From contig NZ_RWKI01000005.1 in the NCBI RefSeq assembly GCF_003984645.1, positions 248,001 through 312,000 on the forward strand: a DNA stretch of 64,000 nucleotides. Reading direction: 5' to 3'. Below the pieces are notes generated by a model. The model was not told where the DNA came from and made no database searches. It saw only the letters and a list, made by a program, of their open reading frames with translations. The DNA is from Variovorax sp. MHTC-1 (lineage in GTDB: Bacteria; Pseudomonadota; Gammaproteobacteria; Burkholderiales; Burkholderiaceae_C). This document shows, one piece after another, positions 17,788-26,833 of the stretch (position 1 is the stretch's first letter; the number at the start of each line of letters is the position of its first letter). A program made the translations under genes and the position numbers.

Positions 17788-18389
17788 TCAAGCGCACGGT
17801 GCTCGGCGCGCTGGGCGTTCTGCTGCTCGGCTACCTGGCCATCGCGATCACGATCTGGCTGCATGCACTCGACCTGCTGGGCCATCCGCCGCAGCGCGCG
17901 GCCGATGCGGCGCTGATCCTCGGCAACCGGGCGTATCGCGACGGCAAGCCCAATCCCTGCCTGACCGGCCGCGTCGACACCGGCATCTCGCTGGCGAAGG
18001 AGGGCGGCGTGCGTCAGCTCGTGCTGTCGGGCGGCATCGACCGCGAAGACGGGCGCGTCGAGGCCGAGGTGATGCAGCAGCATGCGCGCGACGCCGGCTA
18101 TACGGGCACGGTGCTGCTGGAGCCCGTGTCGTCGACGACACGCGAGAACCTCTCGATGTCGCTCGCCGTGCTGCAAACGGCGGGCGTGAAGAGCGTGATC
18201 ATCGTTTCCGAGCCCTACCACCTGTGGCGCGTGGAGCGGCTGGCGCGCGCCGCCGGCTTCGACCGGCTGTTCGACGTGCAGTACGCCGCGGCGCCGACCT
18301 CCTGCTGGCGCCGCTGGGGCATGCTCTTCAAGGGCGCATTGCGCGAGCCTCTGGCCATCGTGAACAATGCCGCCAATGGTTACTTCTAG
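17784..18389 (+). CDS. DUF218 / SanA-YdcF-like membrane-anchored protein
   Basis: 201 residues from a TTG at 17784 overlapping the DUF484 stop (TTGA); no ATG or GTG lies closer to the N-terminus. One transmembrane helix (LGALGVLLLGYLAIAITIWL) is followed by a DUF218 domain: AADAALILGNRAY, VLSGGIDREDGRVEAEVM, STTRENLSMS, IIVSEPYHLWRVERLA. The SanA/ElyC group affects envelope integrity and vancomycin exclusion in E. coli; a similar envelope role is inferred. It sits as an insert between DUF484 and xerC. Confidence 0.82.
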   Translation: MIKRTVLGALGVLLLGYLAIAITIWLHALDLLGHPPQRAADAALILGNRAYRDGKPNPCLTGRVDTGISLAKEGGVRQLVLSGGIDREDGRVEAEVMQQHARDAGYTGTVLLEPVSSTTRENLSMSLAVLQTAGVKSVIIVSEPYHLWRVERLARAAGFDRLFDVQYAAAPTSCWRRWGMLFKGALREPLAIVNNAANGYF

Positions 18390-18390
18390 G

Positions 18391-18490
18391 CCACCCCCAG
18401 GCTTCGCGCACTTCGTGTCGCTCCGCCAACCCCCTCGCCGGGGGCAACACCAGCGGCTCGGCAAAGCCGGTTCCGCGGTGTTCCTGGAAG
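18391..18490 (+). repeat. palindromic repeat family B, copy 2
   Basis: The order is CCCCCAGGCTTCG, CACTTCGTGTCGC, a CCCCCTCGCCGGGGG hairpin, CACCAGCGGCTCGGCA, CCGGTTCCGCGGTGTTCCTGGAAGG. It fills the gap before xerC, and its last bases (GGAAGGAG) provide the xerC ribosome-binding site. Confidence 0.8.
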
Positions 18491-18500
18491 GAGCGGCGCT

Positions 18501-19490
18501 TTGAACACGGATTGGATCGAAAGGTACCTCGAGCACGTGCGCGTGGAGCGCCGGCTCGCGGCGCGCACCGTCGAGCTCTACGCCATTCATTTGAAGACGC
18601 TGGCCGAGAAGGCCCATGCGGCCGGTCTCGCGCTCGACAAGGTCCAGGCCGCCCACGTGCGGCGCTGGATGGCGCAGCTGCACGGCGCCGGTCGCGAATC
18701 GCGCGGCATCGCGCTGGTGCTCTCGTGCTGGCGCAGCTTCTACCGCTGGCTCGGCAACGAGGGGCTGGTGGGCTCGAACCCGGTGCAGGACGTTCATGCG
18801 CCCAAGGCAGCCCGGCCCCTGCCGAAGGCGCTGGCGGTCGACGAGGCCGTGCAGCTGGCCGATCTGCACGACACCGATGCCGACCCTTGGGCCGAGGCGC
18901 GCGATAGGGCGATCGTCGAACTGCTCTACGGCTGCGGCCTGCGCGTCGGCGAACTGACCGGCCTGGACGTGCGCGCCAGCAACACGGCGCGGGGCTGGGT
19001 CGACCTCGATGCACAGGAAGCCAGCGTGCTCGGCAAGGGCAGCAAGCGCCGCATCGTGCCGGTGGGCGCCAAGGCCGCCGAGGCGCTCGCGGCTTGGCTC
19101 GCGGTGCGCGACGAGTGCAGCGCGCTGGAGGCAGCGCTCCTGCGCGATCCGGCGAGCGCCGCCGCGCTCTTCATCGGCCGCAACGGCCTGCGCTTCTCTT
19201 CTCAGTCGGTCTGGAAGCAGCTGCGTGCACGAAGCCTCAAGGCCGGCCTGGCCGCGCCGGTGCATCCGCACATGCTGCGCCATTCCTTCGCCAGCCACGT
19301 GCTGCAGTCCAGCAGCGACCTGCGCGCGGTGCAGGAATTGCTGGGCCACGCCAACATCACGACCACGCAGGTCTACACGCGGCTGGATTTCCAGCATCTG
19401 GCCAAGGCCTACGACGCGGCGCATCCGCGCGCCAAGGCGCGCGATGAGGGCGCAACGGCGCGCGCCCATAAAAGCAAGAACAAACCATGA
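18501..19490 (+). CDS. xerC: tyrosine recombinase XerC
   Basis: 329 residues from a TTG with a strong GGAAGGAG upstream; no ATG is available. An N-terminal SAM-like DNA-binding domain (about 1-95) precedes the catalytic domain with Arg in YGCGLRVGE, Lys in GKGSKRR, HxxR in HMLRHSFASHVL, His in LGHANITTTQ and nucleophile Y292 (QVYTRLDF). It resolves chromosome dimers at dif with XerD. It overlaps rlmI by ATGA. Confidence 0.94.
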   Translation: MNTDWIERYLEHVRVERRLAARTVELYAIHLKTLAEKAHAAGLALDKVQAAHVRRWMAQLHGAGRESRGIALVLSCWRSFYRWLGNEGLVGSNPVQDVHAPKAARPLPKALAVDEAVQLADLHDTDADPWAEARDRAIVELLYGCGLRVGELTGLDVRASNTARGWVDLDAQEASVLGKGSKRRIVPVGAKAAEALAAWLAVRDECSALEAALLRDPASAAALFIGRNGLRFSSQSVWKQLRARSLKAGLAAPVHPHMLRHSFASHVLQSSSDLRAVQELLGHANITTTQVYTRLDFQHLAKAYDAAHPRAKARDEGATARAHKSKNKP

Positions 19491-20689
19491 AACTTCTGCG
19501 TCTCCGACCGGGCAAGGAGCGTTCGCTGCAGCGCCGCCATCCATGGGTCTTCGAATCCGCGATCGCCAAGGGCGGCGGCGATGCCGGTGAAACGGTGCGC
19601 ATCGAATCGGACGAGGGCAAGTTCCTTGCCTGGGCCGCCTTCAGCCCGCATTCGAAGATTCGCGCCCGCGCCTGGAGCTTCGACGAGAAGCAGCGCATCG
19701 ACGCGGCCTTCTTCGCGGCGCGGGTTGCCAGCGCGGTGGCGGCGCGGCAACTCTTCGACCTGCAGAGTGACGGCGTGCGATTGATCCACGGCGAGGCCGA
19801 CGGCCTGCCGGGCCTGATCGTCGACCGCTACGGCGACACGCTGGTGGCGCAATTCCTGTCGGCCGGCGTGGAGCGCTGGAAAGAGGTGCTGGCCGATGCC
19901 TTGCTGGCGGCCACCGGTCTTGCAAAGCTTTACGAGCGCTCCGACGCGAGCGGGCGCGAGCGCGAGGGCCTCGCGCCGTTGACCGGCTGGCTGCGCGGCA
20001 GCGGCCCCACGGAGATCACGATCCGCGAGCACGATTGGCAGCTCACGCTCGACATCGCGGCCGGCCACAAGACCGGCTTCTACCTGGACCAGCGCGACAG
20101 CCGCCGGCGCTTTGCCGAACTCGCCCGTCACCGACGGTTTCAAAGCGTGCTCAACTGCTTCTGCTACACCGGCGGCTTCACGGTCGCGGCGCTCGCGGGC
20201 CTGAAGGCGGCCGGCGCGGTCGAGGGCGCCGAGCTGGTGTCCATCGATTCCTCGCTGCCGGCGCTGGAGCGTGCGCGCGCGCATGTCGCCTTGAACGGCT
20301 TCGAAGGCGCGCGCACCGAGTTCCTCGACGCCGACGTCAATGCCGCGCTGCGCCGCTTCATCGAGGAGGGCCGGGTGTTCGACGCCATCGTGCTCGATCC
20401 GCCCAAGTTCGCGCCCACCGTCGCCCACGCCGAGCGCGCCGCGCGGGCCTACAAGGACATCAACCGGCTGGCGCTCAAGCTGCTGGCGCCGGGCGGCGTG
20501 CTCTTGACCTTCTCGTGCTCGGGCGGCATCGGCGCCGACCTGTTCCACAAGATCGTGGCCGGCGCCGGCATCGATGCCGGGGTCGACGGCTACATCAGCG
20601 AGCGTCTGGGCGCCGCGCCGGACCATCCGATGACCATCGAGTTCCCCGAGGGCGAATACCTGAAGGGCCTGGTGGTGGTGCGCAAGTAG
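19487..20689 (+). CDS. rlmI: 23S rRNA (cytosine-C5)-methyltransferase RlmI-like
   Basis: 400 residues. N-terminal PUA domain (MKLLRLRPGKERSLQRRHPWVFESAI), central EEHEE-type region (LIHGEADGLPGLIVDRYGD), and a C-terminal Rossmann methyltransferase (LNCFCYTGGFTVAAL, SIDSSLPALERA, DPPKFAPT, FSCSGGIG). In E. coli the homologue methylates C1962 of 23S rRNA. It is translationally coupled to xerC by ATGA. Confidence 0.9.
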   Translation: MKLLRLRPGKERSLQRRHPWVFESAIAKGGGDAGETVRIESDEGKFLAWAAFSPHSKIRARAWSFDEKQRIDAAFFAARVASAVAARQLFDLQSDGVRLIHGEADGLPGLIVDRYGDTLVAQFLSAGVERWKEVLADALLAATGLAKLYERSDASGREREGLAPLTGWLRGSGPTEITIREHDWQLTLDIAAGHKTGFYLDQRDSRRRFAELARHRRFQSVLNCFCYTGGFTVAALAGLKAAGAVEGAELVSIDSSLPALERARAHVALNGFEGARTEFLDADVNAALRRFIEEGRVFDAIVLDPPKFAPTVAHAERAARAYKDINRLALKLLAPGGVLLTFSCSGGIGADLFHKIVAGAGIDAGVDGYISERLGAAPDHPMTIEFPEGEYLKGLVVVRK

Positions 20690-20770
20690 CTTTTGCCCTT
20701 GCCGGAGCGCGGCCCGGAAGGCGTCGCTAAACTTTCCGCCTTTCCCGATTCCATTCCCCTGGAGCACTTC

Positions 20771-21817
20771 ATGGCCCTCATTCCCGCCACCATCCTGACC
20801 GGCTTCCTCGGCTCGGGCAAGACGACCTTGCTCAAGCGCATCCTGAACGAAGCGCACGGGCAGAAGATCGCGGTGATCGAGAACGAATTCGGCGAAGAGA
20901 ACATCGACACCGACATCCTGGTCACCGAGTCGAAGGAGCAGATCGTGCAGATGAGCAACGGCTGCATCTGCTGCACCATCCGCGAGGACCTGCGCGAGGC
21001 GCTGCAGCTGCTGGCGGCCAAGAAGCGCAAGGGGCTGCTAGATTTCGACCGCGTGGTGATCGAGACCACCGGCCTGGCCGACCCCGGCCCCGTGGCCCAG
21101 ACCTTCTTCATGGACGACGAGATCGCCGAGAGCTACCTGCTCGACTCGATCCTCACCCTGGTGGACGCCAAGCACGCGCCGCAGCAGCTCAACGACCGCC
21201 AGGAGGCGCGCCGCCAGGTCGGCTTTGCCGACCAGATCTTCATCAGCAAGAGCGACCTGGTCGCTGCCGACGAGACCGAGGCGCTGATCCACCGGCTGAA
21301 GCACATGAACCCGCGCGCGCCGCAGCAGAAGGTGCATTTCGGCGAGGTACCGCTGAAAGACGTGTTCGACCTGCGCGGCTTCAACCTCAACGCCAAGCTG
21401 GACATCGACCCGGACTTTCTCAAGGAAGACGAGCACGAGCACCACGACCACGAACACGGCGAGGATTGCGATCATCCCTCGCACGCGCACGACGGCCACG
21501 GCCACCACCATCACCATGACGACGACGTGAAAAGCTTCGTCTACCGCGCCGACCGGCCCTTCGACCCGGCGCGGCTGGAGGACTTCCTGGGCGCCATCGT
21601 CAACATCTACGGCCCGCGCATGCTGCGCTACAAGGGCGTGCTCCACATGCAGGGCACCGAGCGCAAGGTGATCTTCCAGGGCGTGCACCAGCTGATGGGA
21701 AGCGACCTCGGTCCCGCCTGGGGCGCGGACGAAAAACGCAACAGCCGCATGGTGTTCATCGGCATCGATCTGCCACGTGAAATCCTGGAGCAGGGCCTGG
21801 AGCAGTGCCTGGTCTGA
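20771..21817 (+). CDS. CobW/YjiA-family GTP-binding zinc metallochaperone
   Basis: 348 residues from the ATG at 20771 with GGAG upstream. G-domain: P-loop GFLGSGKTTLLKR, metal-binding CxCC motif in NGCICCTIREDL, SKSD base-specificity motif. A His/Asp/Glu-rich loop (about residues 219-254, with HHHHHDDD) and a CobW C-terminal domain follow. COG0523 GTPases of this type supply Zn to client enzymes or buffer it. No obvious Zur box was recognised upstream. Confidence 0.9.
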   Translation: MALIPATILTGFLGSGKTTLLKRILNEAHGQKIAVIENEFGEENIDTDILVTESKEQIVQMSNGCICCTIREDLREALQLLAAKKRKGLLDFDRVVIETTGLADPGPVAQTFFMDDEIAESYLLDSILTLVDAKHAPQQLNDRQEARRQVGFADQIFISKSDLVAADETEALIHRLKHMNPRAPQQKVHFGEVPLKDVFDLRGFNLNAKLDIDPDFLKEDEHEHHDHEHGEDCDHPSHAHDGHGHHHHHDDDVKSFVYRADRPFDPARLEDFLGAIVNIYGPRMLRYKGVLHMQGTERKVIFQGVHQLMGSDLGPAWGADEKRNSRMVFIGIDLPREILEQGLEQCLV

Positions 21818-21838
21818 TCCGGGACGGCGAGGGCGGCC

Positions 21839-21922
21839 ACCGCCGGGCCGCCCCAAGGCGGCCGCGCCGCCCCCTCGGGGGTGGAGTTACACGCAGCGAA
21901 GCGAAGTGAAAAGCCAGGGGGC
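21839..21922 (-). repeat. palindromic repeat family A in the cobW-dksA gap
   Basis: In minus-strand orientation: GGGCCGCCCCAAGGCGG, GCCGCCCCCTCGGGGGTGG hairpin, TTACACGCAGCGAAGCGAAG, AAGCCAGGGGGC. It is closest to the copy at 24739-24831, with which it shares the CGCTGCACTGCGTGTAA variant. Confidence 0.8.
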
Positions 21923-21935
21923 AACATTCTTTCTC

Positions 21936-22100
21936 TATACAATCGCGCGCCTGTTCCGGGACCGCGCGCTCGTCTTCTTTGGGCGATGTGTGACTTTCGG
22001 CATAGGACTGCGCACGTTTCTGGCCTGCTTTCGGGGGTATAACCCCGGGGTTCGCCACCGGCGAGCACCCTGACAACGTTCGTCGAAGGAGCCAGTCACC
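21936..22100 (+). promoter_or_regulatory. dksA promoter and structured leader
   Basis: TATACAAT (21936-21943) gives a good extended -10 with no convincing -35. Transcription near 21950 would leave a leader of about 150 bases. The leader contains GGGG-TATAA-CCCC and, overlapping it, the 12-bp palindrome AACCCCGGGGTT (22041-22052), two mutually exclusive hairpins. A GAAGGAG ribosome-binding site precedes the start at 22101. Confidence 0.5.
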
Positions 22101-23027
22101 GTGAAGAAACCTGTCGCCAAAGCCAAGCCCGTGACCAAGCCGGCGGTCAAGAAGACACCGGCTGCCAAGAAGGCTGTGCCCGCGGCGAAGAAGGTCTCCC
22201 CGGTCAAGCCAGTCAAGTCTGCCGCGCCGTCGAAGGCCCCTGCCAAGAGCAAGACCACGACGGCAAGCGCAGGCGCTTCGTCAACCAAGGCGGCCGGCTC
22301 TCGTGCCACCGCACATGCTGCATCACCGACTCCCGTGAAAAAAGCGGCTGCCGCCTCCACCCCCGCCACGGCGACACCTTCCATGACCACTCCGACCACC
22401 CCCCCCAACACCCCTGCCGCCACGCCTGCCCCCGCACGCGGCGGACGCGTTTCGCGGCTGTCGCAGCTGACCGTGCCCTCCATGCCCCAGTCGGTGGCTT
22501 CCACCGCAGCCAAATCGAGCTTCGTCCAGATCACGACGAACCCGCTGGTGCCGCCGCCGCCCATCGCCGTCAAGAAGGATCCGAAGCTGGCCAACAACTG
22601 GAAGGCCAAGGCGGCCGACGAACTCACCGATGCCGAGGTGATCGCGATGCCGGATTCGGAGTACATGAACGAGAAGCAGATGGCGTTCTTCCGCCTCAAG
22701 CTGCAGGAGCTCAAGCGCGGCATTCTCGAAAATGCCGGCGAGACGACAGAGCATCTGCGCGAGGACACGGTGGTCGTGCCCGACCCGGCCGACCGCGCCA
22801 CCATCGAGGAAGAGCATGCGCTCGAGCTGCGCACCCGCGACCGCGAGCGCAAGCTGCTCAAGAAGATCGAGCAGTCGATCCAGCGCATCGACGCAGGCGA
22901 CTACGGCTATTGCGACGAGACCGGCGAGCCGATCGGCGTCGGCCGCCTGCTGGCCCGCCCCACCGCGACGCTGTCGCTGGAGGCGCAGCAGCGCCGTGAA
23001 CTGAAGCAGAAGATGTTCGGCGACTGA
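22101..23027 (+). CDS. dksA: RNA polymerase-binding transcription factor DksA with long Lys/Ala/Pro-rich N-terminal extension
   Basis: 308 residues from a GTG with GAAGGAG upstream; canonical DksA has about 150. Residues 1 to about 165 are low-complexity (PAAKK/PVKP units, then Ser/Thr/Pro-rich). The DksA core follows from about residue 175: LTDAEVIAMPDSEYMNEKQMAFFRLKL, the coiled coil with DPADRATIEEEHALELRTRDRERKLL, and the globular tail YGYCDETGEPIGVGRL. Only one of the four zinc-finger cysteines is present, as in single-cysteine alpha/beta-proteobacterial DksA. With ppGpp it tunes rRNA and biosynthetic promoters through the RNAP secondary channel. Confidence 0.9.
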   Translation: MKKPVAKAKPVTKPAVKKTPAAKKAVPAAKKVSPVKPVKSAAPSKAPAKSKTTTASAGASSTKAAGSRATAHAASPTPVKKAAAASTPATATPSMTTPTTPPNTPAATPAPARGGRVSRLSQLTVPSMPQSVASTAAKSSFVQITTNPLVPPPPIAVKKDPKLANNWKAKAADELTDAEVIAMPDSEYMNEKQMAFFRLKLQELKRGILENAGETTEHLREDTVVVPDPADRATIEEEHALELRTRDRERKLLKKIEQSIQRIDAGDYGYCDETGEPIGVGRLLARPTATLSLEAQQRRELKQKMFGD

Positions 23028-23032
23028 CATGG

Positions 23033-23115
23033 CCCCCCGGCTTGCCACTTCGTGTGCTTCGCCACCCCCCGAGGGGGAGGCGCGGCCGCCTTGGCGGCCC
23101 GGCGGCGGCCGCATT
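23033..23115 (+). repeat. palindromic repeat family A between dksA and the STAS gene
   Basis: CCCCCCGGCTTGCCACTTCG, TGTGCTTCGCCACCCCCCGA, GGGGGAGGCGCGGCCGCC, TTGGCGGCCCGGCGGCGG in order. The central CCCCCCGAGGGGG forms a GC-only hairpin without T-tract. Confidence 0.85.
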
Positions 23116-23152
23116 CCCTTGGTAAGTTGATTTGCTGTTGTGATCTAGAGAT

Positions 23153-24730
23153 ATGGCCAAGGAAGATTCCGGTCGCTTGCTGTCGAAGGTCGCGAAGTTC
23201 GTTCGCAATCCGCTCAAGGATTGGTCCGAGCTCGATGCGGAGGAGTCGTCGCAGCTCGAGAACGGCTACAGCCGCGAAATGCTCAAGGAGATGATCGAGC
23301 GGCGCCAGCGCAACGACTTCGTGCGTCGCCGCGAGTTCGACATGCTGCGCAAGCTGCGCCAGCGCGAGGCGGCCGGCGGCCATGCCGCGGCCACGCCGTC
23401 CTCCTTCAACGTCAGCAGCACCTCGGGCAAGACCGAGGGCCGGGCGCTCACGCTCAAGAAGATCGACGAGATCGAAGAGCAGATGTCGCAGCAATGGTGG
23501 AAGAACCGCGGGCCCGGCGGCGCAGCCGGTGCCAACGGCGCGGCTTCCCCCGATATGGCCGCCCAGCATGCGCGCGCCTATGCCGACACCGAGCCCGGCG
23601 TGCCGCCGCCCCCTGGGGCGGCAGGGCAGCAGGGCGCACGCTCCCTTTACGACGGCAGCATCGAGGAAGCCGCCATCCGCTTCGCCCACGGCGACGATGC
23701 CGGTGCCGAAGCCATCCTGCTGCAGACGCTCGCGCCGGACAGCCCGAGCGTCGGACACGACGACACCTGGCTCGCCTTGCTCGACCTCTATCGAGCCACC
23801 GGCGATGCCGACAAGTTCGCGGCTGCCGGCGTTCGCTATGCGCAGCACATGATGCGCCCTGCGCCCGAATGGATTTCGCTGCAGGCACTGGCGCGCAATG
23901 TCCAGGCTTCGGCGGCTGCCGAAAGCGAATCGGCACCGAGGGCGGCTCCGGTCGGCGGCGCCGACTGGGCGAGTCCGCCCACGCTGACGCGCGAAAGCCT
24001 GCTCGGCCTCACCCGTGCGCTCGCCGCGGCCGGCGCGTCGTGGAAGCTCGACTGGAATGCGCTCGACGCCATCGAAGCCGATGCGGCCGGACCGCTGCGC
24101 GCATTGTTCAACCATTGGGCCGACTCGGCGGTGCAACTGCGCTTTGCCGGCAGTGATCGCCTGCTGATCGTGCTCACCGAGGCCACGCCCGTCAACGACC
24201 GCCAGGTCGATGCGGTCTGGTGGCAGCTGCACATGGCCGCCTTGCGGGTCATGCACCGGGCCGACGAATTCGAACTTCTGGCGCTCAACTACTGCATCAC
24301 CTACGAGGTGTCGCCGCCGCCCTGGGAAGACCCGAAGGGCGATTTCGGCGAGCTCGAGGCACAGCCGCAAGGGCCGGGCCCGGAGGCCTCCGGATTCGCG
24401 ATCTCGGCCATCGACGACGAGCCCGGCGACGACCTGCCGCCAGCCGACCCCGTTGGGCACGCTGCGCTGGCGGGGGAGCTCGTGGGCGAGTCGCTTTCGA
24501 CCTGGGAGCGACTCGATGCGGAACTGGCTGGCGCGCCGACCTTGTCGGTGTCATGCGCGGCGCTGGTGCGCATCGATTTCGTGGCGGCCGGGACACTCCT
24601 GAACTGGGTCACGGCCCGCGATGCGCGCGAACAGCGCGTAGCCTTCGTGGATGCACACCGCCTGATCGCGGCCTTCTTCGGCGTGATCGGCATTGCCGAC
24701 CACGCGGAAGTTGCAGTCAGAACTAGCTGA
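23153..24730 (+). CDS. STAS-domain-containing protein of unknown function
   Basis: 525 residues. The N-terminal 120 residues are highly charged and helical (DWSELDAEESSQ, EMIERRQRNDFVRRREFDMLRKLR). A Gly/Ala/Pro linker leads to a FimV/tetratricopeptide-like stretch with AAIRFAHGDDAGAEAILLQT (about 165-250). The C-terminus carries a STAS-like domain (about 440-520: LSVSCAALVRIDFVAAGTLLNWV, VAFVDAHRLIAAFFGVIGI). There are no membrane segments. The position between dksA and hslVU is suggestive of a regulatory or stress role, but no function is established. Confidence 0.75.
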   Translation: MAKEDSGRLLSKVAKFVRNPLKDWSELDAEESSQLENGYSREMLKEMIERRQRNDFVRRREFDMLRKLRQREAAGGHAAATPSSFNVSSTSGKTEGRALTLKKIDEIEEQMSQQWWKNRGPGGAAGANGAASPDMAAQHARAYADTEPGVPPPPGAAGQQGARSLYDGSIEEAAIRFAHGDDAGAEAILLQTLAPDSPSVGHDDTWLALLDLYRATGDADKFAAAGVRYAQHMMRPAPEWISLQALARNVQASAAAESESAPRAAPVGGADWASPPTLTRESLLGLTRALAAAGASWKLDWNALDAIEADAAGPLRALFNHWADSAVQLRFAGSDRLLIVLTEATPVNDRQVDAVWWQLHMAALRVMHRADEFELLALNYCITYEVSPPPWEDPKGDFGELEAQPQGPGPEASGFAISAIDDEPGDDLPPADPVGHAALAGELVGESLSTWERLDAELAGAPTLSVSCAALVRIDFVAAGTLLNWVTARDAREQRVAFVDAHRLIAAFFGVIGIADHAEVAVRTS

Positions 24731-24738
24731 CGGACTGA

Positions 24739-24831
24739 GCCCCCCGGCTTTTCACTTCGCTGCACTGCGTGTAATTCGCCACCCCCCGAGGGGGAGGCGT
24801 GGACCGCTTTGGGGCGTCCGCCAGCGGCGCT
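24739..24831 (+). repeat. palindromic repeat family A between the STAS gene and hslV
   Basis: GCCCCCCGGCTTTTCACTTCG, CTGCACTGCGTGTAATTCGCC, ACCCCCCGAGGGGGAGGCGTGG, CCGCTTTGGGGCGTCCGCCAGC (all blocks recur in other copies). Confidence 0.85.
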
Positions 24832-24845
24832 ATCCTCACGTAAGG

Positions 24846-24873
24846 CTTGCATTCGCGCGAGCTGTCGCCATAT
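24846..24873 (+). promoter_or_regulatory. candidate heat-shock (sigma-32) promoter of hslVU
   Basis: CTTGCAT (24846-24852), a 13-base spacer and CGCCATAT (24866-24873) match the RpoH pattern CTTGAAA-N13-17-CCCCATNT. The ATG of hslV lies 7 bases after the -10, so the heat-shock transcript would start at or next to the start codon. Confidence 0.5.
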
Positions 24874-24880
24874 TGCTTCG

Positions 24881-25426
24881 ATGGAACAATTTCACGGAAC
24901 CACGATCATCAGCGTGCGCCGCAAGGCCCCGAACGGCGACCAGGTCGCGATCGGCGGCGACGGCCAAGTCACTCTCGGCAACATCGTCATCAAGGGCAGT
25001 GCGCGCAAGGTGCGCCGGCTTTATCACGGCAAGGTGCTCGCCGGTTTCGCCGGCGCGACCGCCGATGCCTTCACCCTCTTCGAGCGCTTCGAGGCCAAGC
25101 TCGAAAAGCATCAGGGCCACCTGGCGCGCGCCGCCATCGAACTCACCAAGGACTGGCGCACCGACCGCGTGCTGCGCCGCCTCGAGGCGATGCTGGCGGT
25201 GGCCGACGCCACCACCTCGCTGATCATCACCGGCAACGGCGACGTGCTGGAGCCCGAGAACGGCATCATCGCGATCGGCTCCGGCGGCGCGTACGCGCAG
25301 GCAGCGGCCAAGGCGCTGGTCGACCACACCGAGATGGGTGCCGCCGACATCGTCAAGAAATCGCTCGAAATCGCGGGCGAACTCTGCATCTACACCAACA
25401 TGCATCACACGGTCGAAAGCCTGTGA
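24881..25426 (+). CDS. hslV: ATP-dependent protease subunit HslV
   Basis: 181 residues from the ATG at 24881. After a six-residue propeptide (MEQFHG) the N-terminal nucleophile threonine begins the mature chain (TTIISVRR). [16 protein letters not shown] and [14 protein letters not shown] are hallmark proteasome-like motifs. It forms the double hexameric peptidase chamber capped by HslU. Confidence 0.96.
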   Translation: MEQFHGTTIISVRRKAPNGDQVAIGGDGQVTLGNIVIKGSARKVRRLYHGKVLAGFAGATADAFTLFERFEAKLEKHQGHLARAAIELTKDWRTDRVLRRLEAMLAVADATTSLIITGNGDVLEPENGIIAIGSGGAYAQAAAKALVDHTEMGAADIVKKSLEIAGELCIYTNMHHTVESL

Positions 25427-25445
25427 AGCCGCGCCGAGTCCATCC

Positions 25446-26771
25446 ATGTCCATGACCCCCCAGGAAATCGTTTCCGAGCTCGACCACCACATCGTCGGCC
25501 AGCCCGACGCCAAGCGCGCGGTGGCGATCGCGCTGCGCAACCGCTGGCGCCGTCAGCAGGTCGAGGAGAAGCTGCGCGCCGAGATCACGCCCAAGAACAT
25601 CCTCATGATCGGCCCCACCGGCGTGGGCAAGACCGAGATCGCGCGCCGGCTGGCGCGCCTGGCGGATGCGCCCTTCATCAAGGTCGAGGCGACCAAGTTC
25701 ACCGAGGTCGGCTACGTCGGCAAGGACGTCGATTCGATCATCCGCGACCTGGCCGAAATCGCCGTCAAGCAGACGCGCGAGAGCGAGAGCGCCAAGGTAC
25801 GCATGCGCGCCGAAGACGGCGCCGAAGAGCGCATCCTCGACGTACTGCTGCCGCCGGCGCGCGCGCCCGAAGGCGTCGCCCCGGACAACAGCGGCAACGC
25901 CACGCGGCAAGCCTTCCGCAAGAAGCTGCGCGAGCACCAGCTCGACGACAAGGAGATCGAGATCGACTTGGCCGAGCAGCGCGCGCCGCTCGAGATCATG
26001 GGCCCCGCGGGCATGGAGGATATGACCGAGCAGCTGCGCGGCATGTTCGGCCAGCTGAGCCAGGGCAAGCGCAAGACGCGCAAGCTCAAGGTTGGCGAGG
26101 CGATGCGTTTGCTGATTGACGAGGAGGCGGCCAAGCTGGTCAACGAGGACGAGATCCGCACGCAGGCGATCCACAACGCCGAGCAGAACGGCATCGTCTT
26201 CATCGACGAGATCGACAAGGTCGCCACGCGTACCGATGCCCAGGGCGCCGACGTCTCGCGCCAGGGCGTGCAGCGCGACCTGCTGCCGCTGGTCGAAGGC
26301 ACGACGGTGAGCACCAAGTACGGCGTAGTGCGCACCGACCACATCCTGTTCATCGCCAGCGGCGCCTTCCACCTGAGCAAGCCCAGCGACCTGATCCCCG
26401 AACTGCAGGGCCGCTTCCCGATCCGCGTCGAGCTGCAGTCGCTGTCGGTGTCGGATTTCGAGAGCATCCTGACCCAGACCCAGGCTTCACTGGTGAAGCA
26501 GTACCAGGCGCTGCTGGCGACCGAGGGCGTGACGCTGGAGTTCGCGCCCGACAGCATCACGCGGCTGGCGAGCATCGCCTACGACGTCAACGAGCGCACC
26601 GAAAACATCGGCGCGCGGCGCCTGGCGACCGTCATGGAGCGGCTGCTCGACGAAGTGAGCTTCGACGCCACCAAGCTCGAAGGCCAGTCGATCCGGATCG
26701 ACGCCGCCTACGTGGACGCGCGCCTTGCGGCACTAAGTCACGACGAAGACCTCTCTCGATTCATCCTCTGA
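25446..26771 (+). CDS. hslU: HslU, AAA+ ATPase subunit of the HslVU protease
   Basis: 441 residues. Walker [16 protein letters not shown] (about residues 56-70), the pore motif [14 protein letters not shown], the I-domain (about 110-240), Walker [11 protein letters not shown], and C-terminal RFIL tail that docks into HslV. It unfolds substrates for HslV. It lies 19 bases behind hslV in one operon. Confidence 0.96.
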   Translation: MSMTPQEIVSELDHHIVGQPDAKRAVAIALRNRWRRQQVEEKLRAEITPKNILMIGPTGVGKTEIARRLARLADAPFIKVEATKFTEVGYVGKDVDSIIRDLAEIAVKQTRESESAKVRMRAEDGAEERILDVLLPPARAPEGVAPDNSGNATRQAFRKKLREHQLDDKEIEIDLAEQRAPLEIMGPAGMEDMTEQLRGMFGQLSQGKRKTRKLKVGEAMRLLIDEEAAKLVNEDEIRTQAIHNAEQNGIVFIDEIDKVATRTDAQGADVSRQGVQRDLLPLVEGTTVSTKYGVVRTDHILFIASGAFHLSKPSDLIPELQGRFPIRVELQSLSVSDFESILTQTQASLVKQYQALLATEGVTLEFAPDSITRLASIAYDVNERTENIGARRLATVMERLLDEVSFDATKLEGQSIRIDAAYVDARLAALSHDEDLSRFIL

Positions 26772-26795
26772 TCGGCGCTTTTCAGTTGTACGGTT

Positions 26796-26819
26796 CACGC
26801 ATCACATTCATTGCGTGAG
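26796..26819 (+). terminator. stem-loop after hslU, possible terminator
   Basis: TCACGCA and TGCGTGA (7 bp) flank a 10-base loop 25 bases after the hslU stop. There is no T-tract, so termination here would be weak or Rho-assisted. Confidence 0.35.
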
Positions 26820-26833
26820 CTAAGTGCTTCATC

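Noticed and set aside
21427-21535. His-rich stretch in the CobW protein as a tag or assembly artefact
   Set aside because: Histidine/acid-rich loops are usual in COG0523 zinc chaperones and the frame continues into the CobW C-terminal domain.
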